A DNA stretch of 64,000 nt. It comes from Blastococcus sp. KM273128. Its GTDB lineage: Bacteria > Actinomycetota > Actinomycetes > Mycobacteriales > Geodermatophilaceae. Where the stretch lies: the NCBI RefSeq assembly GCF_021698975.1, contig NZ_SSXA01000004.1, forward strand, positions 25,581 to 89,580. Reading direction: 5' to 3'. Shown in pieces: positions 35,259-44,014 of the stretch; position 1 is the first letter of the stretch, and each line of letters begins with the position of its first letter. The notes beneath the pieces were generated by a model. It was not told the DNA's origin. It saw nothing but the letters and a program-made list of their open reading frames with translations, and made no database searches. Position numbers and translations under genes: made by a program.

Positions 35259-38096
35259 TCAGCCGCCGACGGCGACCGCGACGACCCCGCGCCGGATGCG
35301 GTCCACGGCCGCCCGCGCCGTGCGCGCCACCGGCTCGTCGGCGACCTTGCCCAGCTGGTCGAGGAGGTCCAGCAGCTGCCGCGCCCAGCGGACGAAGTCA
35401 CCGCCGGAGAGCTCGGTGCCGGCCTGCTCGGCGCCGGCCAGCACCCGGTCCAGGCTCTGCCCGTCGGCCCAGCGGTACGCCGCCCAGGCGAAGCCGAGGT
35501 CCAGGTCGCGGCCGGCGGGGACGCCGTGGTCGAGCTCGACGTCCTGCAACCGGGAACGGATGCCGCGCATCACGCCGATGGCGGCGCCGACCTTGCCCGC
35601 CGGCACCGCGGGCAGCCCCGGCATGTCCCGCCGCGCCTCGAAGACCAGCGTGGAGACCGCGGCCGCCAGCTCGGCCGGGTCCAGGCCCCGCCACGCGCCG
35701 GCGCGCAGGCACTCGGCGGTGAGCAGGTCGGCCTCCGACCAGATGCGGGCCAGCCGACGGCCGTCGTCCGTCGTCACCGGCACGTCGTCCACGGCACCGA
35801 CCACCTCGGTGTCGGCAGGGACCAGCGGCGCCGCCTCCGGCACCAGGTAGCCCAGCTCCTCGAGGACGTCGCAGGTGCGGTCGAACTGCCGCGTCAAGGA
35901 GCCGGTGCGCTCGGCCATCGTGCGCTGCAGCTTCTCGGCCTCGTGCACCGCCCGCAGCCAGCGCTCGGCCACCCGCACCCGCTCCTCGCGGTCGGGCAGC
36001 TGGTGGACCGGGTGGTGCCGGAGTGCCTGGCGCAGGTCGGCCAGCACCGGGTCGTCCGCGGCCGCGGACCGGCCCTTCTTCACCCGCCGCGCACCCAGGT
36101 CGTGCTCCACCCGCGCGTTGCGCAGCGTCGAGGCGAGGTCGCGGCGGGCGTGCGGGCTGCGGTGGTTGAAGTTCTTGGGCACCTTCACCCGCGCCAGGGC
36201 CTGCACCGGCGTCGGGAAGTCCACCGACGCCAGCCGGCCCGCCCACTTGTCCTCGGTCAGCACCAGCGGACGCGGGTCGGCCAGGTCGGTGATGCCCGGG
36301 TCGAGCACGACCGCCAGCCCCTGACGCCGGCCGCTGGGCACGCGGATGACGTCGCCCGGGCGCAGGGCCCCCAGCGCGTCCGCGGCCTCCGCCCGGCGCT
36401 TGGCCTGGCTGTCGCGGGAGAGCTCCTTCTCCCGCTCGGCGATCTCCCGGCGCAGCTGCGCGTAGGCGCCGACGTCCCCGCGGTCGGAGTGCATCTGGGC
36501 GGCGAACTGCTCGGCGTCCCGCTCGTGGCGGGCCGCTGCGCGGGCCAACCCGACGACCGAGCGGTCGGCCTGGAACTGCGCGAAGGAGCTGGCCAGCAGC
36601 TCCCGCGCGCGGGCGCGACCGAAGGAGCTGACCAGGTTGACCGCCATGTTGTAGCTGGGGCGGAAGGAGGACCGGAGGGGGTAGGTGCGGGTGCTGGCCA
36701 GCCCGGCCACGACGCTGGGGTCCATGCCGGGGGCCCAGACGACGACGGCGTGCCCCTCGACGTCGATACCGCGCCGCCCGGCCCGTCCGGTGAGCTGGGT
36801 GTACTCCCCCGGCGTGACGTCGACGTGCGCCTCGCCGTTCCACTTCACCAGCCGCTCGAGGACGACGGTGCGGGCCGGCATGTTGATGCCCAGTGCGAGG
36901 GTCTCGGTGGCGAACACGGCCTTGACCAGGCCCCGCACGAAGCACTCCTCGACCGTCTCCTTGAACGCCGGCACCAGGCCGGCGTGGTGGGCGGCGAGGC
37001 CGGCGAGCAGCCCCTCGCGCCACTCCCAGAAGCCGAGGACGTGCAGGTCCTCCTCCGGCAGCGAGCCGGTGCGCTCGTCGATGATGGCGGCGATCTCGGC
37101 GCGCTCGGCCTCGTCGGTCAGGCGCAGGCCGCTGAGCAGGCACTGGTGCACGGCGGCGTCGCAGCCGTTGCGGCTGAACACGAAGGTGATCGCCGGCAGC
37201 AGCCCCGCCCGGTCGAGCCGTTCCACGACGTCGGACCGGGCCGGGGGCCGGTGCCGGGGCCGGTGGTGGCCCTCGCGCCGGCCGGAGCCGCCCCAGCTGT
37301 CGAGCCGGCGCTCCTGCTCCCGGACGAAGCGCACCAGCTCCGGGTCGACGACGGATGCCCCGCGTTCGCGGGTGGACAGCGGCCGCGGCCCCTCCCCCTG
37401 CTCCGCCGCGTGCGCCGCGGGGCGCAGCGAGAACAGGTCGAACACCCGGTTGCCGACGAGCATGTGCTGCCAGAGCGGGATCGGCCGGACCTCGCTGACC
37501 ACGACCTTCGTGTGGCCGCGCACGGTCACCAGCCAGTCGCCGAACTCCTCGGCGTTGCTCACAGTGGCCGAGAGCGAGACCAGGGTGACCGACTGCGGGA
37601 GGTGGATGATGACCTCCTCCCAGACCGCGCCGCGGAACCGGTCGGCGAGGTAGTGCACCTCGTCCATCACCACGTAGCCCAGGCCGGCGATCGACGGGGA
37701 CTCCGCGTACAGCATGTTGCGCAGCACCTCGGTGGTCATCACGACCACGGGGGCGTCGCCGTTGACGGCGTTGTCGCCGGTCAGCAGCCCGACCCGGTCG
37801 GCGCCGTAGCGCTCGACCAGGTCGTTGTACTTCTGGTTGGACAGCGCCTTGATCGGCGTCGTGTAGAAGGCCTTGCGCCCCTCGGCCAGAGCCTTGTGCA
37901 CGGCGAACTCGCCCACCACGGTCTTGCCGGCGCCGGTCGGCGCGCAGACCAGGACGCCGGAGCCCTCCTCCAGCGCCTCGCAGGCCTCGACCTGGAACGG
38001 GTCCAGGGACAAGCCGAGCTCGGCGGTGAAGTCGGCCAGCGTCGGGTGGGAGGTCCGCCGCCGGGCAGCGGCGTACCGCTCAGCGGGGCTGGACAT
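35259..38096 (-). CDS. helY: Ski2/Mtr4-like DEAD/DEAH-box RNA helicase HelY
   Basis: A 945-residue superfamily 2 helicase. Motif I is VLVCAPTGAGKTVVGEF (about 49-65), motif II DEVH in YVVMDEVHYLADR, motif III SATVSNAEEF, and motif VI QLTGRAGRRGIDVEG; the C-terminal 400 residues carry the Mtr4-type arch/DSHCT region. It probably unwinds structured RNA in turnover. It corresponds to Rv2092c beside tatC. The start at 38096 gives MSSPAERY, as in relatives. A double-hairpin repeat lies directly upstream, between it and the lipid kinase gene. Confidence 0.95.
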   Translation of the reverse strand: MSSPAERYAAARRRTSHPTLADFTAELGLSLDPFQVEACEALEEGSGVLVCAPTGAGKTVVGEFAVHKALAEGRKAFYTTPIKALSNQKYNDLVERYGADRVGLLTGDNAVNGDAPVVVMTTEVLRNMLYAESPSIAGLGYVVMDEVHYLADRFRGAVWEEVIIHLPQSVTLVSLSATVSNAEEFGDWLVTVRGHTKVVVSEVRPIPLWQHMLVGNRVFDLFSLRPAAHAAEQGEGPRPLSTRERGASVVDPELVRFVREQERRLDSWGGSGRREGHHRPRHRPPARSDVVERLDRAGLLPAITFVFSRNGCDAAVHQCLLSGLRLTDEAERAEIAAIIDERTGSLPEEDLHVLGFWEWREGLLAGLAAHHAGLVPAFKETVEECFVRGLVKAVFATETLALGINMPARTVVLERLVKWNGEAHVDVTPGEYTQLTGRAGRRGIDVEGHAVVVWAPGMDPSVVAGLASTRTYPLRSSFRPSYNMAVNLVSSFGRARARELLASSFAQFQADRSVVGLARAAARHERDAEQFAAQMHSDRGDVGAYAQLRREIAEREKELSRDSQAKRRAEAADALGALRPGDVIRVPSGRRQGLAVVLDPGITDLADPRPLVLTEDKWAGRLASVDFPTPVQALARVKVPKNFNHRSPHARRDLASTLRNARVEHDLGARRVKKGRSAAADDPVLADLRQALRHHPVHQLPDREERVRVAERWLRAVHEAEKLQRTMAERTGSLTRQFDRTCDVLEELGYLVPEAAPLVPADTEVVGAVDDVPVTTDDGRRLARIWSEADLLTAECLRAGAWRGLDPAELAAAVSTLVFEARRDMPGLPAVPAGKVGAAIGVMRGIRSRLQDVELDHGVPAGRDLDLGFAWAAYRWADGQSLDRVLAGAEQAGTELSGGDFVRWARQLLDLLDQLGKVADEPVARTARAAVDRIRRGVVAVAVGG

Positions 38097-38156
38097 GCCT
38101 CCACGTTAGGCGCGCGCCCCCGCGACGGCTCGCCACGCCCGCCCTCGACGCCTGCT

Positions 38157-38219
38157 GGCCACGATCAGGGTCCCTGATCATCGGGTGTCCTCCCTCACCG
38201 CCCACCGTGCGGGAGGACG
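38157..38219 (+). repeat. Intergenic double-hairpin repeat, copy 1
   Basis: A first palindrome GATCAGGG-t-CCCTGATC (38163-38179) is followed by a hairpin GTCCTCCC (38187-38194) / GGGAGGAC (38211-38218). Bases 38172-38201 (30 bp) are identical to the minus strand of 51909-51938. It lies between the lipid kinase end and the helY start. Confidence 0.85.
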
Positions 38220-38232
38220 CTTCATGATCACG

Positions 38233-39129
38233 TCAGCTGATCGTGGCGCGGCCGGTGCCGACGACGGTGAACGCGCCGGGGACGCACTCGGTGACGGCGG
38301 GCAGCGGCGCGACGAGCTCCCCGTCGGCGTAGGCGCTCACCCCGGCGCAGCTGAGCTCCACCCGCGCCGCGCGGTGCACCGTCACGGCGGGGTGCTCGAC
38401 GTGCGTGCCGTCGGCGAGCCGGGGCCGGGTGCGCACCAGCTCGCGGCGCGACACCGGCCCCACCACGGTGACGTCGAAGACCCCGTCGGCGCAGTCGGCG
38501 CCCGGGCACATCCGCAGGCCGCCCCCGTACCAGGCGGTGTTGCCGACGGCGACCATCGTCGCGGGCAGCGTGCGTTCGACGCCGTCCAGCCCGAGCGTCA
38601 CCTCGTAGGGGCGCAGCCGCGCCAGCTCCGCCAGGACGGCGAGGTCGTAGCGCCGGCGGCCGCGGGGCCAGCGCAACCGGTTGGCCCGGTCGGTGACGGC
38701 CGAGTCGAAGCCGCAGCACAGCACGGTCGCCCACCAGCGGCCGGCGGTCCGGCCCGCGTCGAGCGCCCTCGAGCGCCCGGCCAGCAGGTCACCGGCGGCG
38801 GCGCGGGCGGCGGTGACCGGGTCGGCCGGGACGTCGAGGGCCAGCGCGAGGTCGTTGCCCGTGCCGGCGGGGACGACGGCCAGCGGGACCGCCGTCCCGG
38901 CGACCGCCTGCAGCCCGGCGTGCGCCGCGCCGTCCCCGCCGACCGCGATCACCGCGCCGGCGCCGTCCGCGACCGCCTGCGCCGCCTGCCGCTCCGCGTC
39001 GGGCCGGGTGGTCGCGTCCAGCACGTGAGGCGCCACCCCCGCGTCGCGGAGCGCGTCCAGGACGGCCCGGGTCACGGCGCTCGCGCGCCCCCGCCCGGCG
39101 GCCGGGCTGACCAGGACCGCGGTCTGCAC
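38233..39129 (-). CDS. Diacylglycerol/lipid kinase (DagK family)
   Basis: A 298-residue kinase of the diacylglycerol kinase catalytic family. VLVSPAAGRGRAS opens the fold, AVIAVGGDGAAHAGLQAV is the nucleotide motif (canonical GGDGTxN; here the T is A and N is H), and VPAGTGNDLALALDVP is the conserved PxGTGND block. It could phosphorylate diacylglycerol, sphingoid bases or another lipid. The changed GGDG(A) motif is worth noting. GTG at 39129 lies 5 bases after the tatC stop, so the two are one operon; the longer frame overlaps tatC and is rejected. Confidence 0.88.
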   Translation of the reverse strand: MQTAVLVSPAAGRGRASAVTRAVLDALRDAGVAPHVLDATTRPDAERQAAQAVADGAGAVIAVGGDGAAHAGLQAVAGTAVPLAVVPAGTGNDLALALDVPADPVTAARAAAGDLLAGRSRALDAGRTAGRWWATVLCCGFDSAVTDRANRLRWPRGRRRYDLAVLAELARLRPYEVTLGLDGVERTLPATMVAVGNTAWYGGGLRMCPGADCADGVFDVTVVGPVSRRELVRTRPRLADGTHVEHPAVTVHRAARVELSCAGVSAYADGELVAPLPAVTECVPGAFTVVGTGRATIS

Positions 39130-39134
39130 CGCCG

Positions 39135-40049
39135 TCAGCTGCGGGCCGACGGCGTGCGCTCGACCGGTTCGTCCAGCTCCGACGGGGTGGTGTCCAGCGG
39201 CGAGGCGACGTCGTCGTCCAGGTCGTGGAAGTGCTCCGCGGCGGCGCGCCGTGCCCGGCGCCGGTCGACGATGCGGGCGAGCTGGATGGCCAGCTCGAAC
39301 AGCACGATCATCGGCCCGGCCATCAGCAGCATGGTGAACGGGTCCTGCGTCGGGGTGACGAAGGCGGCGAAGACGATGGTGAGGAAGAAGATCCAGCGAC
39401 GGCTCTTCGACAGCACCTCGTAGCTGAGCACCCCCGCGAGGTTCAGCGCGACGGCGATGAGCGGCACCTCGAAGCTGACCCCGAACGCGACCAGCAACGA
39501 CAGCACGAAGCCGATGTAGTCCTGCGCGGTCAGCGCCACGACCACGCCGTCGCCGGCGAGGCTCAGCAGCAGCTCCAGGCCGGCCGACAGCGAGACGTAG
39601 GCCAGCACGGCGCCGAGCGCGAACAGCGTCGAGGAGACGGCGACGAAGCCGATGCCGTAGCGCTTCTCGTTGCGCTTGAGGCCCGGGGTGATGAACGCCC
39701 ACAGCTGGTAGAGCCAGAACGGGGACGAGAGCACCACCCCGGCGAGGAAGGACACCTTGAGGCGGATGAAGACGCCGCCGAAGACGTTGGTGATCAGCAG
39801 CCCGCAGCCGCCGGCGTCGTCCCCGGCGTAGCGCAGGTCCTCGGGCAGGCCGCAGTACGGGGCGCGGATGAACTCACCCAGCCCGTGCCCGTACCACCAG
39901 AAGGCGATCGCGGTGGCCACCAGGATCGCAAGCCCCGCCTTGAGGATGCGGTTGCGCAGCTCGGTCAGGTGCGCGATGAGGCTCATCGTCGCCTGCGCGT
40001 CGCGCGGTGGCCGCCGCCGCCGTCGCGCGCCACGGGTCGCCTCGCTCAC
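39135..40049 (-). CDS. tatC: Sec-independent protein translocase TatC
   Basis: A 304-residue membrane protein with six helices, the receptor for twin-arginine signal peptides. MSLIAHLTELRNRILKA is the conserved cytoplasmic N-terminal motif (HLxELRxR) and SSPFWLYQLWAFITPGLKRNEKR the conserved first periplasmic/second helix region. An arginine-rich N-terminal lead and a charged 45-residue C-terminal tail extend it beyond the E. coli length of 258. It is 25 bases downstream of tatA, as in Rv2093c-Rv2094c. Confidence 0.96.
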   Translation of the reverse strand: MSEATRGARRRRRPPRDAQATMSLIAHLTELRNRILKAGLAILVATAIAFWWYGHGLGEFIRAPYCGLPEDLRYAGDDAGGCGLLITNVFGGVFIRLKVSFLAGVVLSSPFWLYQLWAFITPGLKRNEKRYGIGFVAVSSTLFALGAVLAYVSLSAGLELLLSLAGDGVVVALTAQDYIGFVLSLLVAFGVSFEVPLIAVALNLAGVLSYEVLSKSRRWIFFLTIVFAAFVTPTQDPFTMLLMAGPMIVLFELAIQLARIVDRRRARRAAAEHFHDLDDDVASPLDTTPSELDEPVERTPSARS

Positions 40050-40074
40050 CGCCGTCCCCCCGGGTGCGGTGCGG

Positions 40075-40392
40075 TCAGCGGGTGCGGTCGGCGGCGCACG
40101 CCTGGTCGGCCTGCGTCCGCAGCTCGGCGGCCCGGAGCTCGGCCTGCCGCGCCTCGTCCTGGAGCCGCGCGGCCGTGTCGTCCGACGCGGGCGTGACGAT
40201 CTCGCCGCGCACCGGCGTGGTGCGCGCGGCGTCCTTGGTGCGGACGTCGTCGTCCTTCATGCCCTTCATCTCGCCCTTGAAGATGCGCAGCGAGCGGCCG
40301 AGCGAGCGGGAGGCATCAGGCAGCTTCTTGTAGCCGAAGAGCAGCAGGATGGCCAGGATGATCAGGCCGATCTCCATGGGGCCGAGGTTCAT
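40075..40392 (-). CDS. tatA: Twin-arginine translocase subunit TatA
   Basis: A 105-residue protein with the TatA plan: short N-terminus, transmembrane helix PMEIGLIILAILLLFGYKKLP, amphipathic helix DASRSLGRSLRIFKGEM, and an acidic disordered tail. It forms the Tat pore with TatC. The FG-KKLPD motif at the hinge is conserved. No tatB is seen nearby, consistent with the minimal TatA-TatC or with tatB elsewhere. Confidence 0.95.
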   Translation of the reverse strand: MNLGPMEIGLIILAILLLFGYKKLPDASRSLGRSLRIFKGEMKGMKDDDVRTKDAARTTPVRGEIVTPASDDTAARLQDEARQAELRAAELRTQADQACAADRTR

Positions 40393-40511
40393 CGGGTCCT
40401 CCGAAAGTGGGTGGCGTCGTCGATGCTACGTGCCCGGAGGCCTCCTGCCGCCCCCGAAACGGGGGGATCAGCGCGGGGCCCTCGGCACCTCACGCGATGC
40501 TCACCGGCCGT

Positions 40512-40718
40512 TCAGCCGGCCGACGCCCGGGCGTCGCGGAGCCGCGCGGCCCGGTCGGCGGAGTCCTGGACCCCGGCCCGGACCGGCGCGACCTCGGCCT
40601 CTGCCTCGGCCAGCTCGCGGGAGAGCCGCCCGGCGGCACCGAGCACCCCGTGCACGAGCACGCCGAGGACGGCGAACGCCAGGACCACGACCACGCCGAG
40701 GACGATCCAGAACACCAC
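40512..40718 (-). CDS. Small single-helix membrane protein
   Basis: 68 residues: an N-terminal helix VFWIVLGVVVVLAFAVLGVLV and a cytoplasmic coiled-coil-like segment SRELAEAEAEVAPVRAGVQDS. Its start follows a TAGGGT -10 by about 6 bases on its strand, pointing to an independent leaderless transcript. It lies between pafC and tatA, an arrangement I believe is common in relatives. Function unknown. Confidence 0.7.
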   Translation of the reverse strand: MVFWIVLGVVVVLAFAVLGVLVHGVLGAAGRLSRELAEAEAEVAPVRAGVQDSADRAARLRDARASAG

Positions 40719-40727
40719 GGTCGAACC

Positions 40728-41711
40728 CTAGCCCGCGTCGCCGGGGACGACGCCGTACCGGGCCAGGGCGGCCCGCGCCTCGGCGGCGACCTGCGCCCCG
40801 ATCTCGGCCGGCTCCTCCACCACCGCGCTCCCACCGAGCAGCGCGACCAGCCGCCGCGCCCAGGCGAGGTCCGCGGTGCGGACCGTGACGGCCAGCCCGC
40901 CGGGCGGGTCGTCGACGGGGGTGACGTCCTCGGTCGGGTAGTAGTCGGCGACCCAGCGGGCGCTGCGGTCGAGCCGGAGCCGGACGGCGGGGGTGTCGGG
41001 CCCGGGCTGGTAGAGGCCGTCGTCGATGCTGCGGCTGGTGGCCTGGGGCGGGGCCGCGGCCGGCTCGTCGAGCACCGTGGCCTCGTCCACCCGGTCGAGC
41101 CGGAACAGCCGGACGCCCTCGGCCCGGCGGCACCAGGCCTCCAGGTACCAGTGGCCGTCGACGTAGAGCAGCTGCATCGGGTCGACGGTCCGCTCGGTGC
41201 GCTCGTCGCGGGCCGGCACGTAGTAGTGGAGGTGCACGGCCCGGCCGTCCTGGAGCGCGCGGCGGGCGAGCGCCAGGGTCTCCTCGCGGGCGTCGACGCT
41301 CACGGCCAGCGGCGCGAGCCGCGCCGCCGCGTCCCCGGCGGCCGCCGACACCTTGGCCAGCGCCCGGCTCACCGCGTCGCGCTCGGCCAGGCCCGGCAGC
41401 TCCAGCAGCGTGCGCAGCGCCACGACCAGCGCGACCGCCTCGTCGGTGGTCAGCCGCAGCGGGCGCACCATGCCGGCGTCGAAGGTGACCCGCACCCGGT
41501 CGCCCTCGAAGGCGACGTCGATCAGGTCGCCCGGGCCGTAGCCGGGGAGGCCGCACATCCAGAGCAGCTCGAGGTCGCGCTGCAGCTGCCGCTCCGGGAC
41601 GCCGAAGTCGCGGGCGGCCTCGGCCACCGCCACCCCCTCGGGGCGGGCGGTGAGGTAAGGGACGAGGGCAAGCAGCCGGGTCATCCGGTCGGTGGTGCCG
41701 GTCGCGGTCAC
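40728..41711 (-). CDS. pafC: WYL-domain transcriptional regulator PafC
   Basis: A 327-residue protein with an N-terminal HTH (RMTRLLALVPYLTARPEG and VAEAARDFGVPERQLQRDLE) and a C-terminal WYL domain (HLHYYVPARDERTERTVDP, WYLEAWCRRAEGVRLFRLD). With PafB it forms the activator of the LexA-independent DNA-damage response in mycobacteria. Its GTG overlaps the pafB stop by 4 bases (GTGA), so the two are translationally coupled and made in equal amounts, as the heterodimer requires. Corresponds to Rv2095c. Confidence 0.93.
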   Translation of the reverse strand: MTATGTTDRMTRLLALVPYLTARPEGVAVAEAARDFGVPERQLQRDLELLWMCGLPGYGPGDLIDVAFEGDRVRVTFDAGMVRPLRLTTDEAVALVVALRTLLELPGLAERDAVSRALAKVSAAAGDAAARLAPLAVSVDAREETLALARRALQDGRAVHLHYYVPARDERTERTVDPMQLLYVDGHWYLEAWCRRAEGVRLFRLDRVDEATVLDEPAAAPPQATSRSIDDGLYQPGPDTPAVRLRLDRSARWVADYYPTEDVTPVDDPPGGLAVTVRTADLAWARRLVALLGGSAVVEEPAEIGAQVAAEARAALARYGVVPGDAG

Positions 41712-42700
41712 GCGCGCACCTCCAGCGCGGCCAGGCGGGTCAGCCGGGCGACGACGGCGTCCCGCATCGAGGTCGGGGCCTCCACGACGACGTCGGATCC
41801 GTAGGCGGCGATCTGCTCGGCCAGCACCCAGGGCTCGGTGGTGCGCAGCTGCAGCCGGTCCTCGCCCGCGCCGTCGCCGTGGGGAGCCGGGCCGAGGGGG
41901 GTGGCGTGCCGGCGCAGCCCGACGGCGGTGCCGGGGCGGGCCCGAACCACCACCAGGTGCTCCTCCCCCTGCCCCTGCTGCCGGGCGACGACCGCGGTCA
42001 GGTCGAGGTCGGCCGGCGGCTCGAAGGCCCCGGCCGGGCCCACGGCCGCAGGCCGGCCGACGACGCGGGACAGCCGGAACACCCGGGGCGCCCCGCGGTC
42101 GAGGTCCTGGCCGACCAGGTACCAGCGCCCGCGCCACGCGACGACGCCCCACGGCTGCACGTCGCGGCGGACGGCGGTGTCCTCGTCGGGGCGCTGGTAG
42201 TCGAACTGCAGCCTCCGGCGGTCGCGCGCCGCGGCGTAGCAGGGCTCGAAGGCGGCCTCGCCGCGGTCGATCCGGGGCTTGATCGGCAGCGAGCGGGACG
42301 AGTCGACGTCGACCCCGGCGGCGCGGAGCTTGACCAGGGCGCTCTGCGCGGCGCCGGCCAGCTGCGCGGACTCCCAGAACCGCAGCGCCAGGCCGACGGC
42401 GGCGGCCTCCTCGCCGGTCAGGTGGATCTCGGGCAGCTCGTAGTCGGCGCGGGCGATGCGGTAGCCGTCCTCGGTGTCGAAGACGCTGGTGCGGCCGGTC
42501 TCCAGGGGCACGCCCATCTCGCGCAGCTCGGCCTTGTCGCGCTCGAACATGCGCTTGAACGCCTCGTCGGCCCGGTCGGTGCCGTCGTCGGCCTCGTAAC
42601 CCGGCACGGTGGCGCGGATGCGCGCCGCCGTCACGTACTGCCGGGTGCTCAGCAGCGCGATGACCAGGTTGACCAGTCGTTCCGCCCGCTTGGCCGCCAT
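41708..42700 (-). CDS. pafB: WYL-domain transcriptional regulator PafB
   Basis: A 330-residue protein. MAAKRAERLVNLVIALLSTR opens the winged HTH; FERDKAELREMGVPLETGR follows; the WYL domain has FDYQRPDEDTAVRRDVQPWG and WRGRWYLVGQDLDRGAPRVF. Partner of PafC in the mitomycin-type DNA-damage response, where single-stranded DNA binding to the WYL domain is reported to trigger activation. The ATG at 42700 is preceded by TAGCCT and is probably leaderless. It diverges from the DUF3866 gene, which has its own TAGCCT, within 77 bases. Confidence 0.93.
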   Translation of the reverse strand: MAAKRAERLVNLVIALLSTRQYVTAARIRATVPGYEADDGTDRADEAFKRMFERDKAELREMGVPLETGRTSVFDTEDGYRIARADYELPEIHLTGEEAAAVGLALRFWESAQLAGAAQSALVKLRAAGVDVDSSRSLPIKPRIDRGEAAFEPCYAAARDRRRLQFDYQRPDEDTAVRRDVQPWGVVAWRGRWYLVGQDLDRGAPRVFRLSRVVGRPAAVGPAGAFEPPADLDLTAVVARQQGQGEEHLVVVRARPGTAVGLRRHATPLGPAPHGDGAGEDRLQLRTTEPWVLAEQIAAYGSDVVVEAPTSMRDAVVARLTRLAALEVRA

Positions 42701-42777
42701 GGCCCCACAGGCTAGTCAGGCCGCCGCCGGCCCGCTGCCGCCCGGCCGCGCGCCGGACCCCTGGATAGCCTGCGGGC

Positions 42778-43968
42778 ATGACCAGTGCTGCTCCCCCCGC
42801 GCCCGCGTCCCGGATCCGCTGGCGACGCGGGCGGGTCACCGCGACCGGCCGCTCCTGGCGCGATGCGCTGGAGCTGACCGTCGAGGTGGCCGGCGAGGGC
42901 GAGCTGCGGGCGCTGGCCTACCCCTCGCTGGTGGGCGTGCCCGAGGTGGGCGACGACGTGCTGCTCAACACGACGGCGCTGGCGCGGGGGCTGGGCACCG
43001 GCGGGTACGCCCTCGTGGTCGCCGTCCCCGACCGGCTGCCGCCGGACCCGGAGGGCCCCGGGCACCTGGTCAAGGCCCGGTACACGCCGCTGCAGGTGAT
43101 GGTGCAGGGCGTCGACGAGCAGGAGACCGAGCACCACGCGACGATCGCCGGCGCCGAGGACCTCGGGGGGATGCCGGTGGTCGTGGCCGACCTGCACTCG
43201 GCGCTGCCGGCGGTGCTGATCGGGATGCTCGCCACCGACCCCGACCTGAAGGTCGCCTACGTGATGACCGACGGCGGGGCGCTGCCCGCGGCGTTCTCCC
43301 GCACGGTGGGCGCCCTGAAGAACTCCCTGGCCGGCGTGGTGACGGTGGGCCAGGCCTTCGGGGGCGACCTGGAGGCGGTCACCCTGCACACCGGGCTGCT
43401 GGCCGCCCGGCACGTGCTGGGCGCCGACCTCGCGATCGTGACCCAGGGGCCCGGCAACCTGGGCACGGGGACGCCGTGGGGCTTCTCGGGCGTGGCCGCC
43501 GGCGAGGCGTGCAACGCCGTCAGCGTGCTGGGCGGGGTGCCCGTCGGGGCGCTGCGCATCTCCGACGCCGACCCGCGCCCGCGGCACCGCGGCGTGTCGC
43601 ACCACTCGCTGACCGCGTTCGGACGGGTGGCGCTGGGCGGAGTGACGCTGGTGGCGCCGCGCGGGCTCTCCTCCGAGCTCGGCGGGCAGGTCGACGAGGA
43701 CCTCGCGAGCCAGCCGGAGCGCAACACCGTCGTCTGGGTGGACACCGACGGGCTGGAGACGGCGCTGGGGCTCTCCCCCGTGCCGCTGAGCTCGATGGGC
43801 CGCGGCTACCCCGAGGAGCGCGCCTACTTCCTGGCGGCCGCCGCGGCCGGCCGCTACGCCGCCCTGCAGGTGCCGACCGAGGACGCCGCGGAGCCCCGGA
43901 CCGCCCGTCCCGACGCCGGTGGGCCCGGTCCGGCCGGATCAGGGGCCACCGCACCCGGCGCTGGCTGA
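42778..43968 (+). CDS. DUF3866 family protein
   Basis: A 396-residue conserved protein of unknown function. Typical DUF3866 segments are RWRRGRVTATGRSWRDALEL at the start, GHLVKARYTPLQVMVQ, DGGALPAAFSRTVGALK, GPGNLGTGTPWGFSGVAAGE and RHRGVSHHSLTAFGRV. The His-rich RHRGVSHHS motif is the most striking and could bind metal or phosphate. It sits within the Pup-proteasome neighbourhood in this and related genomes. Leaderless start after TAGCCT. The C-terminal 40 residues are low complexity. Confidence 0.9.
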   Translation: MTSAAPPAPASRIRWRRGRVTATGRSWRDALELTVEVAGEGELRALAYPSLVGVPEVGDDVLLNTTALARGLGTGGYALVVAVPDRLPPDPEGPGHLVKARYTPLQVMVQGVDEQETEHHATIAGAEDLGGMPVVVADLHSALPAVLIGMLATDPDLKVAYVMTDGGALPAAFSRTVGALKNSLAGVVTVGQAFGGDLEAVTLHTGLLAARHVLGADLAIVTQGPGNLGTGTPWGFSGVAAGEACNAVSVLGGVPVGALRISDADPRPRHRGVSHHSLTAFGRVALGGVTLVAPRGLSSELGGQVDEDLASQPERNTVVWVDTDGLETALGLSPVPLSSMGRGYPEERAYFLAAAAAGRYAALQVPTEDAAEPRTARPDAGGPGPAGSGATAPGAG

Positions 43969-44014
43969 CCGGCGCCCGGGGTCCGCTCCCACCACCGGGC
44001 CGGGGGCTCCCCGG

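Noticed and set aside
39130..39702. Extension of the lipid kinase frame into tatC
   Set aside because: This part is the shadow of tatC; the kinase fold starts at GTG 39129.
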